NCBI RefSeq assembly: GCF_900625025.1
Contig: NZ_LR130582.1
Coordinates: 1 to 64,000, forward strand
Reading direction: 5' to 3'
Length of the DNA: 64,000 nt
Source of the DNA: Lachnoclostridium sp. Marseille-P6806
GTDB lineage: Bacteria > Bacillota > Clostridia > Lachnospirales > Lachnospiraceae
The notes below the pieces were generated by a model. That model saw only the letters and a program-made list of their open reading frames with translations. It was not told the origin of the DNA and did no database searches. Positions 1 through 9,876 of this stretch are shown piece by piece (position 1 is the stretch's first letter; every line of letters starts with the position of its first letter). The position numbers and the translations under genes are program-made.

Positions 1-302
1 CACAAGAGAAAACAAAAGATTTTGTCAAGCTTTCACAAAATAAAAAAAGCCAGCAATTACGCTGGTTTGAGAGATATGGCCTCTGAATAAAGTCCTAAAC
101 TATTATAGTGCTAAATCCGAAAGACGGAGTTTCGGTAACGGGCATTCCTTTGTTTTTATCTATTTTTTGAAATGCGACAGCAATAATATCAGCAATATTA
201 GCAAAGGCAAAAAGATAAACATAAATAGTAACAATGACTATTAAAATAAATTATGCAATTATGACAAAATTAAATAATAATAAAGAGATATAGTATAATT
301 AT
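1..302. other. AT-rich intergenic stretch without a gene
   Basis: No open reading frame with a credible start is visible in this AT-rich stretch. It holds a minus-strand terminator-like hairpin (42-68) and a small hairpin with arms CCGAAA and TTTCGG near 117-138. Neither could be tied to a known riboswitch or RNA family by eye. The composition is far more AT-rich than the genes to the right. Confidence 0.5.
42..68 (-). terminator. Terminator-like hairpin, minus strand
   Basis: Read on the minus strand, CCAGC and GCTGG arms (extended by A-T and G-T pairs) enclose a 6-nt loop and are followed by a run of seven T. This fits an intrinsic terminator for a transcript coming from the right, but no minus-strand gene was found there. 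Confidence 0.4.
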
Positions 303-331
303 TTGACAGCAAAAGAGAGGAGAAGTATTAT
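303..331 (+). promoter_or_regulatory. Promoter for the MATE/arabinoside cluster
   Basis: TTGACA at 303-308 and TATTAT at 326-331 are separated by 17 bp, a near-consensus vegetative promoter. Transcription would start near 338, leaving a leader of about 50 nt before the ATG at 388. The next gene follows after only 35 bp, so this promoter may drive more than the first gene. Confidence 0.75.
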
Positions 332-387
332 ATAATTACAAAATGTTAAAGCTGTTAAAAGCTAATATTTAGCAAAAAGGATCTTGT

Positions 388-1770
388 ATGACGCGTTTTG
401 GATTCGCAAAGAGATATATAGGAGACGCAGAGTTTTATAGCCGGGCAGGGCGTGTTGCGTTTCCCGTTGCACTGCAGAGCATGATCACGATAGGCGTCAA
501 TATGCTGGATACGGTTATGCTGGGCAGACTCGGAGAAACTGCCTTGTCAAGTTCGGCACTAGCCAACCAGTTTATTGGAATTTATCACATATGCTGCATG
601 GGCATCGGGATGGGCGCATCCGTTATGATGTCGCGCTATTGGGGAATGAAGGAACTGTGCTCTTTGAGGCAGACTGTGACGGTCATGCTGCGGATTTGCG
701 CGGCGGTAGGGATGGTATTTACGCTTGTGACGCTTCTTGCGCCGACGCAGATTATGCGTGTCTATACTCCGGAAGCGGATGTCATACAGGACGGAGTGGG
801 ATATTTTCGTTTATCGGCGCTTTCTTATCTTTTAACGGGCTTTTCTCTGACGCTGAGCATTGCTCTGCGCAGCGTCGGATTAGCCGGAATTCCGCTCCTT
901 AGTGCCTGCTCCTCTTTTTCGGTGAATCTTCTGTGCAACTGGATCTTCATATTCGGAAATCTGGGTGCGCCGAGACTTGAGACGGCGGGGGCGGCATTGG
1001 GGACTCTCATTGCGAGGGCGGTAGAGCTTGTGATTCTCGGAGGATATTTTTTTTTCTTTGATGCGAGAATCCGCTACCGGGTTAACGATCTCTTTTTTTC
1101 CTGTAGAACGATTCTTCCGGAATATCTGAGGATCAGTGTGCCGGTGATTGTTTCCGATTCACTGATGGCGTTCGGCAACAGCGCGGTTGCCATGATTATG
1201 GGAAGAATCGGTGCGGGCTTTGTTGCGGCGAATTCGATCACCTTTGTCACACAGCAGCTGACTATGGTGCTTACGCAGGGAGTCAGTCAGGCCGGCTGCA
1301 TTATTACGGGCAATACCCTGGGAGAAGGAAGGAGAGAACAGGCTTTCGCAGAGGGGTACTGGTTCACTTTTTTGGGAACGGCGCTGGGTGTGATTGCCTG
1401 TCTCGTAATACTGTGCATCAGCAGACCGGTTACAGGATTTTACAGGGTGATGCCGGAGACAAGAGCGATTGCGCTGGATCTGATGCATGCAGTAGCCTTT
1501 CTGCTGATTTTTCAGTCGGCCAATTCCATTCTTACTAAGGGAGTGCTTCGCGGAGGAGGGGATACAAAGTTTCTGATGTTTGCCGATGTTTTCTTCCTGT
1601 GGGCGGCTTCTGTGCCGCTGGGGATTTTGGCGGGACTTTATTGGAAGCTTCCGGCTTTCTGGATCTATTTCTTTATGAAAATCGACCAGATCATCAAGTG
1701 TGCGGTGTGTATGTACAGGCTTCGAAGCGGGAGATGGATTAAGGATATTTATGCGGCGGAGACTGTATAA
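388..1770 (+). CDS. MATE family efflux transporter
   Basis: This 460-residue membrane protein belongs to the multidrug and toxin extrusion family, which expels organic cations or drugs in exchange for H+ or Na+. It has the expected length and about 12 hydrophobic segments. The N-terminal half contains the typical run around VALQSMITIGVNMLDTVMLG (residues 28-47). The ATG at 388 has an AAAGG-like ribosome binding site and a strong promoter at 303-331. It precedes a sugar-binding lipoprotein gene by only 35 bp, so it may share a transcript with the arabinoside cluster; any functional link to sugar use is inference. The substrate cannot be told from sequence. Confidence 0.9.
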   Translation: MTRFGFAKRYIGDAEFYSRAGRVAFPVALQSMITIGVNMLDTVMLGRLGETALSSSALANQFIGIYHICCMGIGMGASVMMSRYWGMKELCSLRQTVTVMLRICAAVGMVFTLVTLLAPTQIMRVYTPEADVIQDGVGYFRLSALSYLLTGFSLTLSIALRSVGLAGIPLLSACSSFSVNLLCNWIFIFGNLGAPRLETAGAALGTLIARAVELVILGGYFFFFDARIRYRVNDLFFSCRTILPEYLRISVPVIVSDSLMAFGNSAVAMIMGRIGAGFVAANSITFVTQQLTMVLTQGVSQAGCIITGNTLGEGRREQAFAEGYWFTFLGTALGVIACLVILCISRPVTGFYRVMPETRAIALDLMHAVAFLLIFQSANSILTKGVLRGGGDTKFLMFADVFFLWAASVPLGILAGLYWKLPAFWIYFFMKIDQIIKCAVCMYRLRSGRWIKDIYAAETV

Positions 1771-1805
1771 AAATGTTTTTATCATAAGGACAGGAGGATG
1801 ATGAA

Positions 1806-3431
1806 ATGAAACGTAGGACGATGGCAGCGGTTCTGGCAGCGTTGATGCTGATGACAGGATGCGGCGCTTCAGGAGGACAGACGGCGGATTCCGGCGGGGC
1901 GGCGGGCGCGGATACCAAAGAGGCATCCGATACAGCAAAAGCTGCGAAAAACAGCGGAGATGCCCCGGCGCAGGCGATCGCAGAGCGCAGAGCCAGGGCG
2001 GAAGAAACTGGGCAGTACAGCAAGGTCGCCATGGTGTGGTGCTCTTTTCAGGGGGCTCCGGCAGGCGTTTCGCGCGTGGAGCAGGCGCTAAATGAGAAGC
2101 TCAGAGAAAAGCTCGCCCTTGAGGTAGAAATGACGGTTATGGATATATCCTACCGCCAGAACTGCCGGCTGATGCTTTCTTCCGGTGAGAAGTGCGACAT
2201 TTTCTGGGCGAATATGCTTGGCTACACATCCTGCGTGAATGATGACTACTGCATGGATCTGGAGGAAAATGATCTCCTGTCTCAATACGGACAGGGCATT
2301 CTTTCTCAGCTGAGACCGGAATATATCAATGCCTGCAGGGTCGGGGGCAAGCTGTATGGCCTCCCGCCTGTCAAGGACTTTGCGATCGGCCCCTGTGCCT
2401 ACTGTATCGGTAAAGAATATCTGGATCAGATCGGATATGACTATGAGTCCATGTATACGGAAGACGATCATGAAACAATTCATACCGATGCGGCAACGAT
2501 AGATGATATTTTTGCCAGACTGCATGCAGGCATTCCGGATATTCCGGTGTTTGCCCCTGGTCCGAATCTTGTGGGACAGGGAATGATGGTCGATGAGCTT
2601 GGCGGAGATGATTTTGGAGTCCTCTTAAATCCGGACAGTCTGAAAGTGGAGGATCTGTTCGCCTCAGATGAATTCAAAACTAGAATAAGCCAGATCTATG
2701 ATTGGAATCAAAAGGGATATATCTCAAAGGATGCATTGTCGGATACGCAGGTTTCGATGAATGTGCGAGTAAAGAGCGGTGCGGCGATGTGTATGATGGC
2801 ACAGGCCAAGCCCGGTTATATCAATCAGATTTCTGCGGAGTGCGGCAGACCGATGATTGTATTTCAGTGCGAGGATAATGTACTCAAATCCTCCGGCTGT
2901 GCCAGCGTGATCTGGAATATCAATCAGAACTGTGAGGATCCTGTGGCGGCCATGCAGCTGATGGATGCGCTTTATACCGATCCTGAGCTGTCCAATCTGC
3001 TGATCTGGGGGCAGGAGGACGTCGATTATGTTTTAACTGAGGATGGGCATATTGATTTTGCAGAGGGTGTTGATGTTCAGAATGCGGAATATTTTCATCA
3101 GATGAACTGGCAGTTCCCAAACCAGTATATTGCGCATGTCTGGGTTGGCGACGACCTTGACATTGGCAGAAAAACCGAGGAATTCAACGACAAAGCCGTG
3201 CGTTCCAAAGCGATGGGATTTATGTTTGACAACAGTGCGTATGCAACGGAACTGACAGCACTTACCAATGTGTATGAGGAGTATCGCGATCAGCTGATGT
3301 ACGGATTCCTTGACCCTGAGGATGGCATCCCGGAGATGGAGCAACGGCTGAAGGCGGCAGGACTTGATACCTATATTGCGGCCAAGCAGGCGGCGCTGGA
3401 TCAGTGGGTGGAGCAGAACGGAGTCAATTGA
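1806..3431 (+). CDS. Extracellular sugar-binding lipoprotein (ABC importer)
   Basis: This is a 541-residue solute-binding protein of the large LplA-like group that serves CUT1-type importers for oligosaccharides. The N-terminus is a lipoprotein signal (positively charged start, hydrophobic core, LMTGC box) with lipidated Cys19, followed by a Gly/Ala/Ser-rich linker. A GAGGATGATGA stretch just upstream of the ATG provides the ribosome binding site. It sits upstream of a GH51 arabinofuranosidase and two permeases (6321-8217) with which it should form the importer. No ATPase gene is present, as is usual for this class, which shares an MsmX-like ATPase encoded elsewhere. The ligand is probably an arabinose-containing oligosaccharide, inferred from the neighbours only. 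Confidence 0.88.
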   Translation: MKRRTMAAVLAALMLMTGCGASGGQTADSGGAAGADTKEASDTAKAAKNSGDAPAQAIAERRARAEETGQYSKVAMVWCSFQGAPAGVSRVEQALNEKLREKLALEVEMTVMDISYRQNCRLMLSSGEKCDIFWANMLGYTSCVNDDYCMDLEENDLLSQYGQGILSQLRPEYINACRVGGKLYGLPPVKDFAIGPCAYCIGKEYLDQIGYDYESMYTEDDHETIHTDAATIDDIFARLHAGIPDIPVFAPGPNLVGQGMMVDELGGDDFGVLLNPDSLKVEDLFASDEFKTRISQIYDWNQKGYISKDALSDTQVSMNVRVKSGAAMCMMAQAKPGYINQISAECGRPMIVFQCEDNVLKSSGCASVIWNINQNCEDPVAAMQLMDALYTDPELSNLLIWGQEDVDYVLTEDGHIDFAEGVDVQNAEYFHQMNWQFPNQYIAHVWVGDDLDIGRKTEEFNDKAVRSKAMGFMFDNSAYATELTALTNVYEEYRDQLMYGFLDPEDGIPEMEQRLKAAGLDTYIAAKQAALDQWVEQNGVN

Positions 3432-3519
3432 ACTGATGGACGGGCGGCACGCGCCGCAGAAACTGATAAAGCGATGAGGGCGGTTCCGCCCCATGACGGC
3501 TTGCTGCAGGGAGAAACAG

Positions 3520-5145
3520 ATGAGTATCAAAGCGAAGATCAGTGTACACCCGGCTTATGTAACAGGTCAGGTTTCGGATTGGCTCTATGGAAGCTTCGTG
3601 GAACCGATTGGAACTATCGTAAACGGAATGATGTATAACCCTGGGCATCCGACGGCGGATGAACACGGGTTCAGGAGAGATGTGATAGACAGTCTGCGTG
3701 AAGCCGGGGTGCCTGCGGTCCGGACGCCCGGAGGCAATTTCGTCTCGGGCTGGGACTGGAAAAGCTCCATCGGTCCCAGGGCAGAGAGAAAACAGGTTTT
3801 GGATCTGGCATGGAAGCAGTATTATAGCAACCGGATGGGGCTTGACGAGTATCTGCTGTGGGCTGAGCTGATTGGAGCAAAACCGATGCTTACCATCAAT
3901 CTCGGCACAGGCACTATAAGAGATGCGATTGATGAGATAGAGTATACCAACCATCCCGGGAATACCTATTGGTCGGATCTGCGGAGAAAAAATGGACATA
4001 ACAGGCCCTACGGAGTTAAAACCTGGTATCTGGGCAATGAAATGGACGGCCCCTGGCAGATTGGATCCTGGGAAAAGGACCCGAAGGGGTACGGTGTTCT
4101 GGCTAATGAGGTTTCCAAGGCGCTTAAGTGGGTGGATCCCACGATAGAAACGGCAGCCTGCGTTTCATCCTCGCCGTTCCTGCCGCATTATCCGGAGTGG
4201 GATGAAAAGGTGCTGGAACAATGCTATGAGTCGATTGATCTGATCTCAATGCATCATTATCATTCTGCAGAGCCGGGCGATACGAAGGGGCTTCTGGGCG
4301 GAGCCGTCTATTTTGAGGATTATATCAATACCGAAATTGCGCTGTGCGATCTGATCAGAACGAAGCTCCGTTCGACCAAGACAATGATGCTCTCCTTTGA
4401 TGAGTATGGTTCTATGGTGCGTCCTTTCGAACCGATACATTATGGAAGCTATCCGCATAGCCTGTACGCGGCGCATTATCACGTGGATCCGGAGACAAGG
4501 TATGTGGAGCATGATCCTGACAATATGGATGCGACGCTTCGCAGCAGGCCGATGGCGGATGATATGACGGAAGCGCTGGCCATGGCCTCGGTACAGCTGG
4601 CATTGCTGCGCCATGCCGACAGAGTGAAAATCGGCTGCATGACAGGAGGCTTGGCAGCGCTATGTGCAAATGACAGGAATCATGTCTGGCATTCTGCCTC
4701 ATATTATGTGTTTTCTGATATGCTTACTTATGGGCATGGTGAATCCATGCAGGTGAAAACAGACTGCGAATGCTTTGATATTCCGGCTGCGGCAATTGAC
4801 GACAATCAGCAGTATGCGGGGCATAAAGATCTTCCGTATATTGACAGTGCAGTCACAATGGATGAGGAAAAGGGAGAATTGGTGCTGTTTCTCATTAACC
4901 GCAGCGAAAAAGAGCTTTGTGACCTGACGGTTGATTTGCGGGGATTTGACAGTCTGCAACTCGTGGAGCAAAGGGAAATGACAGGGGAGAAGGGTGTGAA
5001 AAACACATTTGAATCTCCGAATCGGATTCGGCCTGTTATTACGGCAGACGGCAGGCTGGAGAGCGGATACCTGAAGACTGTGCTCAGGCCCTATTCCTGG
5101 AATATGATCCGGCTGGCTGTCCAGGAGAAAGATGGGCGACATTGA
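3520..5145 (+). CDS. Alpha-L-arabinofuranosidase, GH51 family
   Basis: This retaining glycosidase of about 541 residues is predicted to release terminal alpha-L-arabinofuranose from arabinoxylan or arabinan fragments in the cytoplasm (no signal peptide). The acid/base glutamate lies in GNEMDGPWQ (Glu174) and the nucleophile in SFDEYGS (Glu295). The N-terminal part GSFVEPIG and RTPGGNF are also typical of GH51. The C-terminal about 100 residues look like the beta-sandwich cap. I chose the ATG at 3520 (GGGAGAAACAG before it) over the in-frame ATG at 3493, whose extra nine residues do not resemble the family. It lies between a binding protein and a LacI-type regulator, which supports an arabinoside-use cluster. 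Confidence 0.9.
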   Translation: MSIKAKISVHPAYVTGQVSDWLYGSFVEPIGTIVNGMMYNPGHPTADEHGFRRDVIDSLREAGVPAVRTPGGNFVSGWDWKSSIGPRAERKQVLDLAWKQYYSNRMGLDEYLLWAELIGAKPMLTINLGTGTIRDAIDEIEYTNHPGNTYWSDLRRKNGHNRPYGVKTWYLGNEMDGPWQIGSWEKDPKGYGVLANEVSKALKWVDPTIETAACVSSSPFLPHYPEWDEKVLEQCYESIDLISMHHYHSAEPGDTKGLLGGAVYFEDYINTEIALCDLIRTKLRSTKTMMLSFDEYGSMVRPFEPIHYGSYPHSLYAAHYHVDPETRYVEHDPDNMDATLRSRPMADDMTEALAMASVQLALLRHADRVKIGCMTGGLAALCANDRNHVWHSASYYVFSDMLTYGHGESMQVKTDCECFDIPAAAIDDNQQYAGHKDLPYIDSAVTMDEEKGELVLFLINRSEKELCDLTVDLRGFDSLQLVEQREMTGEKGVKNTFESPNRIRPVITADGRLESGYLKTVLRPYSWNMIRLAVQEKDGRH

Positions 5146-5185
5146 CAGGCAAGGCAGAGCAGGCCGGGAGACAAGGACGGCAGAG

Positions 5186-6250
5186 ATGGGTAGAAATACG
5201 GTTCGTATCAGCGATATAGCCAAAGCAATTGGCGTTTCTGCGGCAACGGTTTCCGCGACTTTGAACGGCAATGGCGATGCGCTTCGGATAGCCAGGGATA
5301 CACAGGAGAAGATTCTTGCGTATGCCAGGGCGGTGCATTATCATTCGAGCGCGGAGACAAGGCGGAGCCGTATGGAAAAAGCGGCTGAGAACCCTCTGGT
5401 GTTCTGTGTGTTCTGGCGCTCTGATATTATGAATGAACGCGTAGGGACCTTTCTTCTGGGGCTGCATCAGGCAGCCCTGGAGAGGGGGAGAAAGATCCAG
5501 CTGGTAATTGAACCCTATGAACCCGGGACATTTGCCCGGTGTCTGGACAAAATTTCCGCGTCGCTTTATTCGGGAGTGGTAATCAGCGGACTGAGCGAGG
5601 AGGAGCAGGATGAGCTGGAAAAAAGAGACTACGATGTTCCGATTGTTTTGATCGGGAGAGATTCTGCCAGATTCCATTATGTTCGGATTGATGATTTTCG
5701 TGCGGGAGAAAATCTTTCAAGAATGGTGCGGGCGGGGGAAGTGCGCCGTGCATCGGAGATCGGCTTTGTGAAGGGAAGTCGCGCGGAACGCATCGTGGAG
5801 GCGGGATTTACGTTTGGATGCCGGGAAGCGGGAATTCCGATCGATGAGTCATCGATGGTCAGAGTAGAGCGTGCCGACCGGGACAGTGGCTATGCCGTGG
5901 CAATGCGGCTGATTAGGCAGCTTAAGGTGCCGGAGGTCTGGCTTGTGATGGACTGCAGACTTGCCCCCGGAATTATGGCAGCCTGCAAGGAAAGCGGCGT
6001 AAGGATCCCGGAGGAACTCCGTCTGATTTTTTTTGAAGATTCGGACTTCCTGCGGTCTCATGAGCCGACGCTGTCCTGCATAGCAGTTCCGTCGATGGAA
6101 ATGGCGGCAAAAACAATGGATATTTTACAGTATGCCTGCGAGAATCCGGGAATGACGCTGCAGATCAAGGAGGAACTTCTTCCCATCTATCACTTCAGAG
6201 AGAGCAGTGGGGGAGGGCATCGCGACAGTACTACGGAAAAGGGCCGTTGA
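5186..6250 (+). CDS. LacI family transcriptional regulator
   Basis: This 354-residue regulator has an N-terminal LacI-type helix-turn-helix (ISDIAKAIGVSAATVS near residues 7-22, hinge helix after it) and a periplasmic-binding-protein-like effector domain. It should bind an operator near the arabinoside genes and respond to a sugar ligand. I chose ATG 5186 because the helix-turn-helix normally begins within a few residues of the start and AAGGA lies 8 nt upstream. An in-frame ATG at 5132 overlaps the end of the arabinofuranosidase gene and has AGGAG only 4 nt away, so it remains possible. The hinge reads VSATLNGNG, slightly different from the classical VSRVLNN. Confidence 0.87.
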   Translation: MGRNTVRISDIAKAIGVSAATVSATLNGNGDALRIARDTQEKILAYARAVHYHSSAETRRSRMEKAAENPLVFCVFWRSDIMNERVGTFLLGLHQAALERGRKIQLVIEPYEPGTFARCLDKISASLYSGVVISGLSEEEQDELEKRDYDVPIVLIGRDSARFHYVRIDDFRAGENLSRMVRAGEVRRASEIGFVKGSRAERIVEAGFTFGCREAGIPIDESSMVRVERADRDSGYAVAMRLIRQLKVPEVWLVMDCRLAPGIMAACKESGVRIPEELRLIFFEDSDFLRSHEPTLSCIAVPSMEMAAKTMDILQYACENPGMTLQIKEELLPIYHFRESSGGGHRDSTTEKGR

Positions 6251-6320
6251 TGGGGCGCTCTGCGGCAGTCTGCAGGGGCAGCTGGGGGTGGAGGCCGAAA
6301 AACAGCCCGGAGGGAAAATA

Positions 6321-7310
6321 ATGTCTGGGAGTGGAGATAAAATGTGCATGGGTGCGCAGGGGCAGGGACTGTTACAAAAAGAAAAGGAGCATAAAAAGAA
6401 AATCCGGCGCAGGAATCTGAAAAGAAGTCTGCCGATCTACCTGATGGCGCTGCCGGGACTGACGTATCTTATCATCAACAACTATATGCCGATGCCGGGT
6501 ATTATACTGGCATTTAAGAATTACAGTGCAAAGCTTGGAATTTACGGGTCACCATGGGCTGGATTCAGGAACTTCAAGTATCTGTTCGCTACGCGGGATG
6601 CGTTTGTCATAACAAGAAATACGATCTGCTATAACCTGGCGTTTATTGTGGTGAATACGGTTTTATCTATTTTTGTCGCCATCATCCTCTCCGAACTGAC
6701 GACCAGAGTCAAAACTTTCTATCAGTCGGTGATTTTGCTGCCGTATCTTCTGTCGGCGGTTATTGTCAGCTATCTGGTTTATGCGTTTTTGTCCCCGGAA
6801 AACGGCTATGTCAATAATTCTGTTCTTGCCGCGTTAGGGAAGGGGCCGGTGTCCTGGTATCAGGAAAAAAACTGTTGGCCGCTTATCCTCATCTTTGTCA
6901 ACAGCTGGAAGGGCGTGGGCTATACCTGTATCATTTATCTGGCGACGATTATCAGTTTTGACAGAACTTTATATGAAGCGGCGGCTATTGACGGCGCAAC
7001 CAGGCGGCAGCAGATAATGAAAATTACGATTCCGTTGCTTAAATCAACGATTATCATGATGGTTCTGCTGGCGGTCGGGCGGATTTTTTATTCGGATTTC
7101 GGTCTGTTTTATCAGGTTCCGCAAAACTCGGGCGCATTGTTTTCAGTGACCAATACCATTGACACCTATGTGTACCGCGGTCTTCTTGAACTGGGAGATA
7201 TGACAATGTCGGCGGCTGCAGGTGTTTATCAGTCGATTGTCGGATTTGCTCTGGTGCTGGGCGCCAACCTGCTGGTCAGAAAAATTGATTCGGACAGTGC
7301 ATTGTTCTGA
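6321..7310 (+). CDS. Sugar ABC transporter permease, LplB type
   Basis: This is one of two membrane subunits of a CUT1-type sugar importer, about 329 residues with six hydrophobic segments. The family hallmarks are visible: an N-terminal basic stretch, LPGLTYLIINNYMPMPGIILAFKNY, and the ATPase-docking EAA loop YEAAAIDGATRRQQIMKITIPL. The chosen ATG at 6321 has GGAGG 7 nt upstream; the reading frame is open further upstream but without family similarity. It ends 10 bp before the second permease. The partners are the second permease and the lipoprotein at 1806-3431. The ATPase is not encoded here. Confidence 0.9.
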   Translation: MSGSGDKMCMGAQGQGLLQKEKEHKKKIRRRNLKRSLPIYLMALPGLTYLIINNYMPMPGIILAFKNYSAKLGIYGSPWAGFRNFKYLFATRDAFVITRNTICYNLAFIVVNTVLSIFVAIILSELTTRVKTFYQSVILLPYLLSAVIVSYLVYAFLSPENGYVNNSVLAALGKGPVSWYQEKNCWPLILIFVNSWKGVGYTCIIYLATIISFDRTLYEAAAIDGATRRQQIMKITIPLLKSTIIMMVLLAVGRIFYSDFGLFYQVPQNSGALFSVTNTIDTYVYRGLLELGDMTMSAAAGVYQSIVGFALVLGANLLVRKIDSDSALF

Positions 7311-7320
7311 GGAGGGAGTC

Positions 7321-8217
7321 ATGCATACAAGGAGCAACAGGCGTTTTCAGATTTTCGGGAATGCGGTCATGCTGGTGCTGTCTTTTAACGTGCTCGTGCC
7401 GATGCTTTTGATGGTGTCGTCATCCTTTACGGACAATGATGTCCTGGTGCGGAAGGGCTACTCATTTATCCCGGGGAAATTCAGCACGTATGCGTATCAG
7501 TATATTTTTACCAGCGGGAACTCTATTCTCAATGCATATGGAGTTTCAATTCTGCTGACCATTGCCGGCACTGTGCTGGGACTTTCGATTACGACTCTTT
7601 TTGCCTACGCCCTGTCCAGAAAGTTTGTGCCGGGAAGAGGGATCCTGACGTTTATCGTTTTCTTTACGATGCTTTTTAATGGAGGTCTGGTGCCGACCTA
7701 TATCAATTACACAAATGTGTTCGGCATCAAGAATACCTTTATGGCGCTTCTCCTGCCTGGACTTTTGATGAACGGATTTCACGTGCTGCTCATGAAATCA
7801 TATTTTGTGGCAGGCATACCGGATGAAATTATGGATGCGGCGTATATTGACGGAGCCTCTGAGACACGTGCATTCTTTGGAATCGCACTACCCCTGGCCA
7901 AGCCGATTATCGCGACGATCGGGCTGTTTATCGGAATTGGATACTGGAACGACTGGATGAACGGATATATTTATTTGACAAAGCGGACAGATCTGTATTC
8001 GATACAGAATCTGCTGAATCGGATGATGCAGAATATTCAATTTCTGGCGCAGAATTCCACTTCGATCGTCAATGCAGGTCAGGGGCTGGCCAACATTCCA
8101 TCCGTTTCGATTCGGATGGCGATGGCAGTGGTGGGTGTTCTGCCGATCCTTGTGGTCTATCCGTTTGTACAGAGCAATTTTGTAAAGGGCATCACTCTTG
8201 GCGGGGTCAAGGGCTGA
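7321..8217 (+). CDS. Sugar ABC transporter permease, YtcP/AraQ type
   Basis: This second permease of the importer has about 298 residues and six predicted membrane segments. The EAA docking loop reads MDAAYIDGASETRAFFGIALPLAKP, and the C-terminus ends in the family-typical FVKGITLGGVKG. GAGGAGGG stands directly before the ATG at 7321, only 10 bp after the first permease, so the two are co-translated. It should form a heterodimeric pore with the preceding permease. The substrate is inferred to be an arabinose-containing oligosaccharide. Confidence 0.9.
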   Translation: MHTRSNRRFQIFGNAVMLVLSFNVLVPMLLMVSSSFTDNDVLVRKGYSFIPGKFSTYAYQYIFTSGNSILNAYGVSILLTIAGTVLGLSITTLFAYALSRKFVPGRGILTFIVFFTMLFNGGLVPTYINYTNVFGIKNTFMALLLPGLLMNGFHVLLMKSYFVAGIPDEIMDAAYIDGASETRAFFGIALPLAKPIIATIGLFIGIGYWNDWMNGYIYLTKRTDLYSIQNLLNRMMQNIQFLAQNSTSIVNAGQGLANIPSVSIRMAMAVVGVLPILVVYPFVQSNFVKGITLGGVKG

Positions 8218-8263
8218 TAAGCGGAACGGGGTGAATAACAAACCAAAGAAAAGGGGGATTATC

Positions 8264-9766
8264 ATGCGGAAGGAAGTTAGTACAGAGTACGGAGTTGTGC
8301 GCGGAATTGATGCGGCCGATCCTAGGATTACTGCATTTAAAGGAGTGCCCTTTGCGGCGCCGCCGATCGGAGAAAATCGGTGGAGAGCTCCGCAGCCGGC
8401 GCAGAGCTGGGAGGGAGAAAAGCTGTGTTGTCAGTTCGCGCCGATCTCTATGCAGGCGCCCAGGGGCGTCGGCGACAATGTGTATACCAGAGAGTGGAAT
8501 GTGCAGCCGGATATTGAGATGGGAGAAGACTGCCTGTATCTGAATGTCTGGACCGGTGCGAAATCAGAGAAGGACAGGCTTCCGGTGCTGGTGTGGTTCT
8601 TTGGAGGAGGTCTGCAGGAGGGCTATACGGCTGAAATGGAATTTGACGGAGAGCGGATTGCGCGCCGTGGAATTGTTGTGGTGACGGTCAACTACCGGGT
8701 CAACGTATTTGGCTTTTTGTCACATCCCGAGCTGACAGAGCAGCAGCCGGATGCACCGGCGAATTTCGGAAGTCTTGACCAGAAGGCGGGGATTCTCTGG
8801 ACAATCCGCAATATTGCGGCGTTCGGAGGTGATCCGGACAATATTACGATCGCCGGCCAGTCGGCAGGCGGAGGCAGTGTGATGAGCCAGATTGCATGCC
8901 TTGAAAATGAAGGACGTTTTCGCAGGGCTGTAGTCATGAGCGGCATGATTGGAGATCCCTATAAGTCTGGGAATTTTATGGCGCCGAAGCCGCTGTCAGA
9001 GGCGGAAAAGAACGGCAGTGCTTTCTTTGACTTTCTCGGAATCAGAACATTGGCAGAGGCGCGGGAGCTGGATGCGTTTTATATTCGGGATAAATATATG
9101 GAATATACGAACGGCGACAGGAACCGCATGATGTTTAATGCGCTGGACGGATGTTTTGCCACAGGGAATCCGATGGAAATTATCCAGCGCGGTGGGGGCG
9201 TTAAACTGGATGCTATGATGGCGGGCAATACGGAGGATGAGTTTATGAGTTCTTTTCCGGTATCCTCCATGGAGGATACCGGAAAGCGGGCAGAGGAGCT
9301 TTTCGGCGATAAGGCGCAGGAGTTTCTTGCATTGGCGGCGGAGCAGGGAGCGGTTGGCAGGGCGCATGGAATAGAGGTCGCAGTCAAGCAGACCTTTCTG
9401 AGGAGCGCGCAGAATGGTTCTGGTGCGGCACAGTATTATTACCGTTTTGCACCGGATATTCCGGGCTGGGATAATGCGGGAAGCTTTCACTCCTGCGATC
9501 TCTGGTTTTTCTTTGAAACACTTGCAAAGTGCTGGAGGCCGTTTGTAGGACGGCACTATGATCTGGCCAGACAGATGTGCAATTATTACTGTAATTTTAT
9601 TAAAAACGGAGATCCTAACGGTATGGATGCGGACGGAACATTTATGCCGGAATGGAAGGCCTATACGGCACAGGAGCGCAATGAAATGGAATTTGCGCCG
9701 GGAGGGGCGGTTCAGAGAAAAGAAAACATCGGTTCTCTGGAGCATTTCCTGATTGAGAATGTGTAA
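8264..9766 (+). CDS. Type B carboxylesterase
   Basis: This alpha/beta-hydrolase of about 500 residues belongs to the carboxylesterase/para-nitrobenzyl esterase family. The nucleophile elbow is GQSAGGGS (Ser200), followed by a family-like FHSCDLWFFFETL region bearing the catalytic His. The oxyanion motif reads FFGGG where HGGG is common. No signal peptide is visible, so it acts in the cytoplasm. Placed at the end of the arabinoside cluster, it could remove ester substituents (acetyl or feruloyl) from imported hemicellulose fragments; this role is inference. The ATG at 8264 has AAGGGGGA before it; an earlier in-frame ATG (8198) would overlap the permease gene. Confidence 0.85.
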   Translation: MRKEVSTEYGVVRGIDAADPRITAFKGVPFAAPPIGENRWRAPQPAQSWEGEKLCCQFAPISMQAPRGVGDNVYTREWNVQPDIEMGEDCLYLNVWTGAKSEKDRLPVLVWFFGGGLQEGYTAEMEFDGERIARRGIVVVTVNYRVNVFGFLSHPELTEQQPDAPANFGSLDQKAGILWTIRNIAAFGGDPDNITIAGQSAGGGSVMSQIACLENEGRFRRAVVMSGMIGDPYKSGNFMAPKPLSEAEKNGSAFFDFLGIRTLAEARELDAFYIRDKYMEYTNGDRNRMMFNALDGCFATGNPMEIIQRGGGVKLDAMMAGNTEDEFMSSFPVSSMEDTGKRAEELFGDKAQEFLALAAEQGAVGRAHGIEVAVKQTFLRSAQNGSGAAQYYYRFAPDIPGWDNAGSFHSCDLWFFFETLAKCWRPFVGRHYDLARQMCNYYCNFIKNGDPNGMDADGTFMPEWKAYTAQERNEMEFAPGGAVQRKENIGSLEHFLIENV

Positions 9767-9876
9767 GGGGCGGCGCCACGTCCCGCGCGGCTGGACTTTT
9801 CTCTCCTCCGGTGTTACTCTTCTAAAGAGATGCATATTAAGAGATATCGACAGGCTGACCGTTCGGGAGTGAAAAA

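Noticed and set aside
50-150. Riboswitch-like hairpins at the left end
   Set aside because: Compared from memory with c-di-GMP, purine and cobalamin patterns; none fits. Only a terminator-like hairpin is kept.
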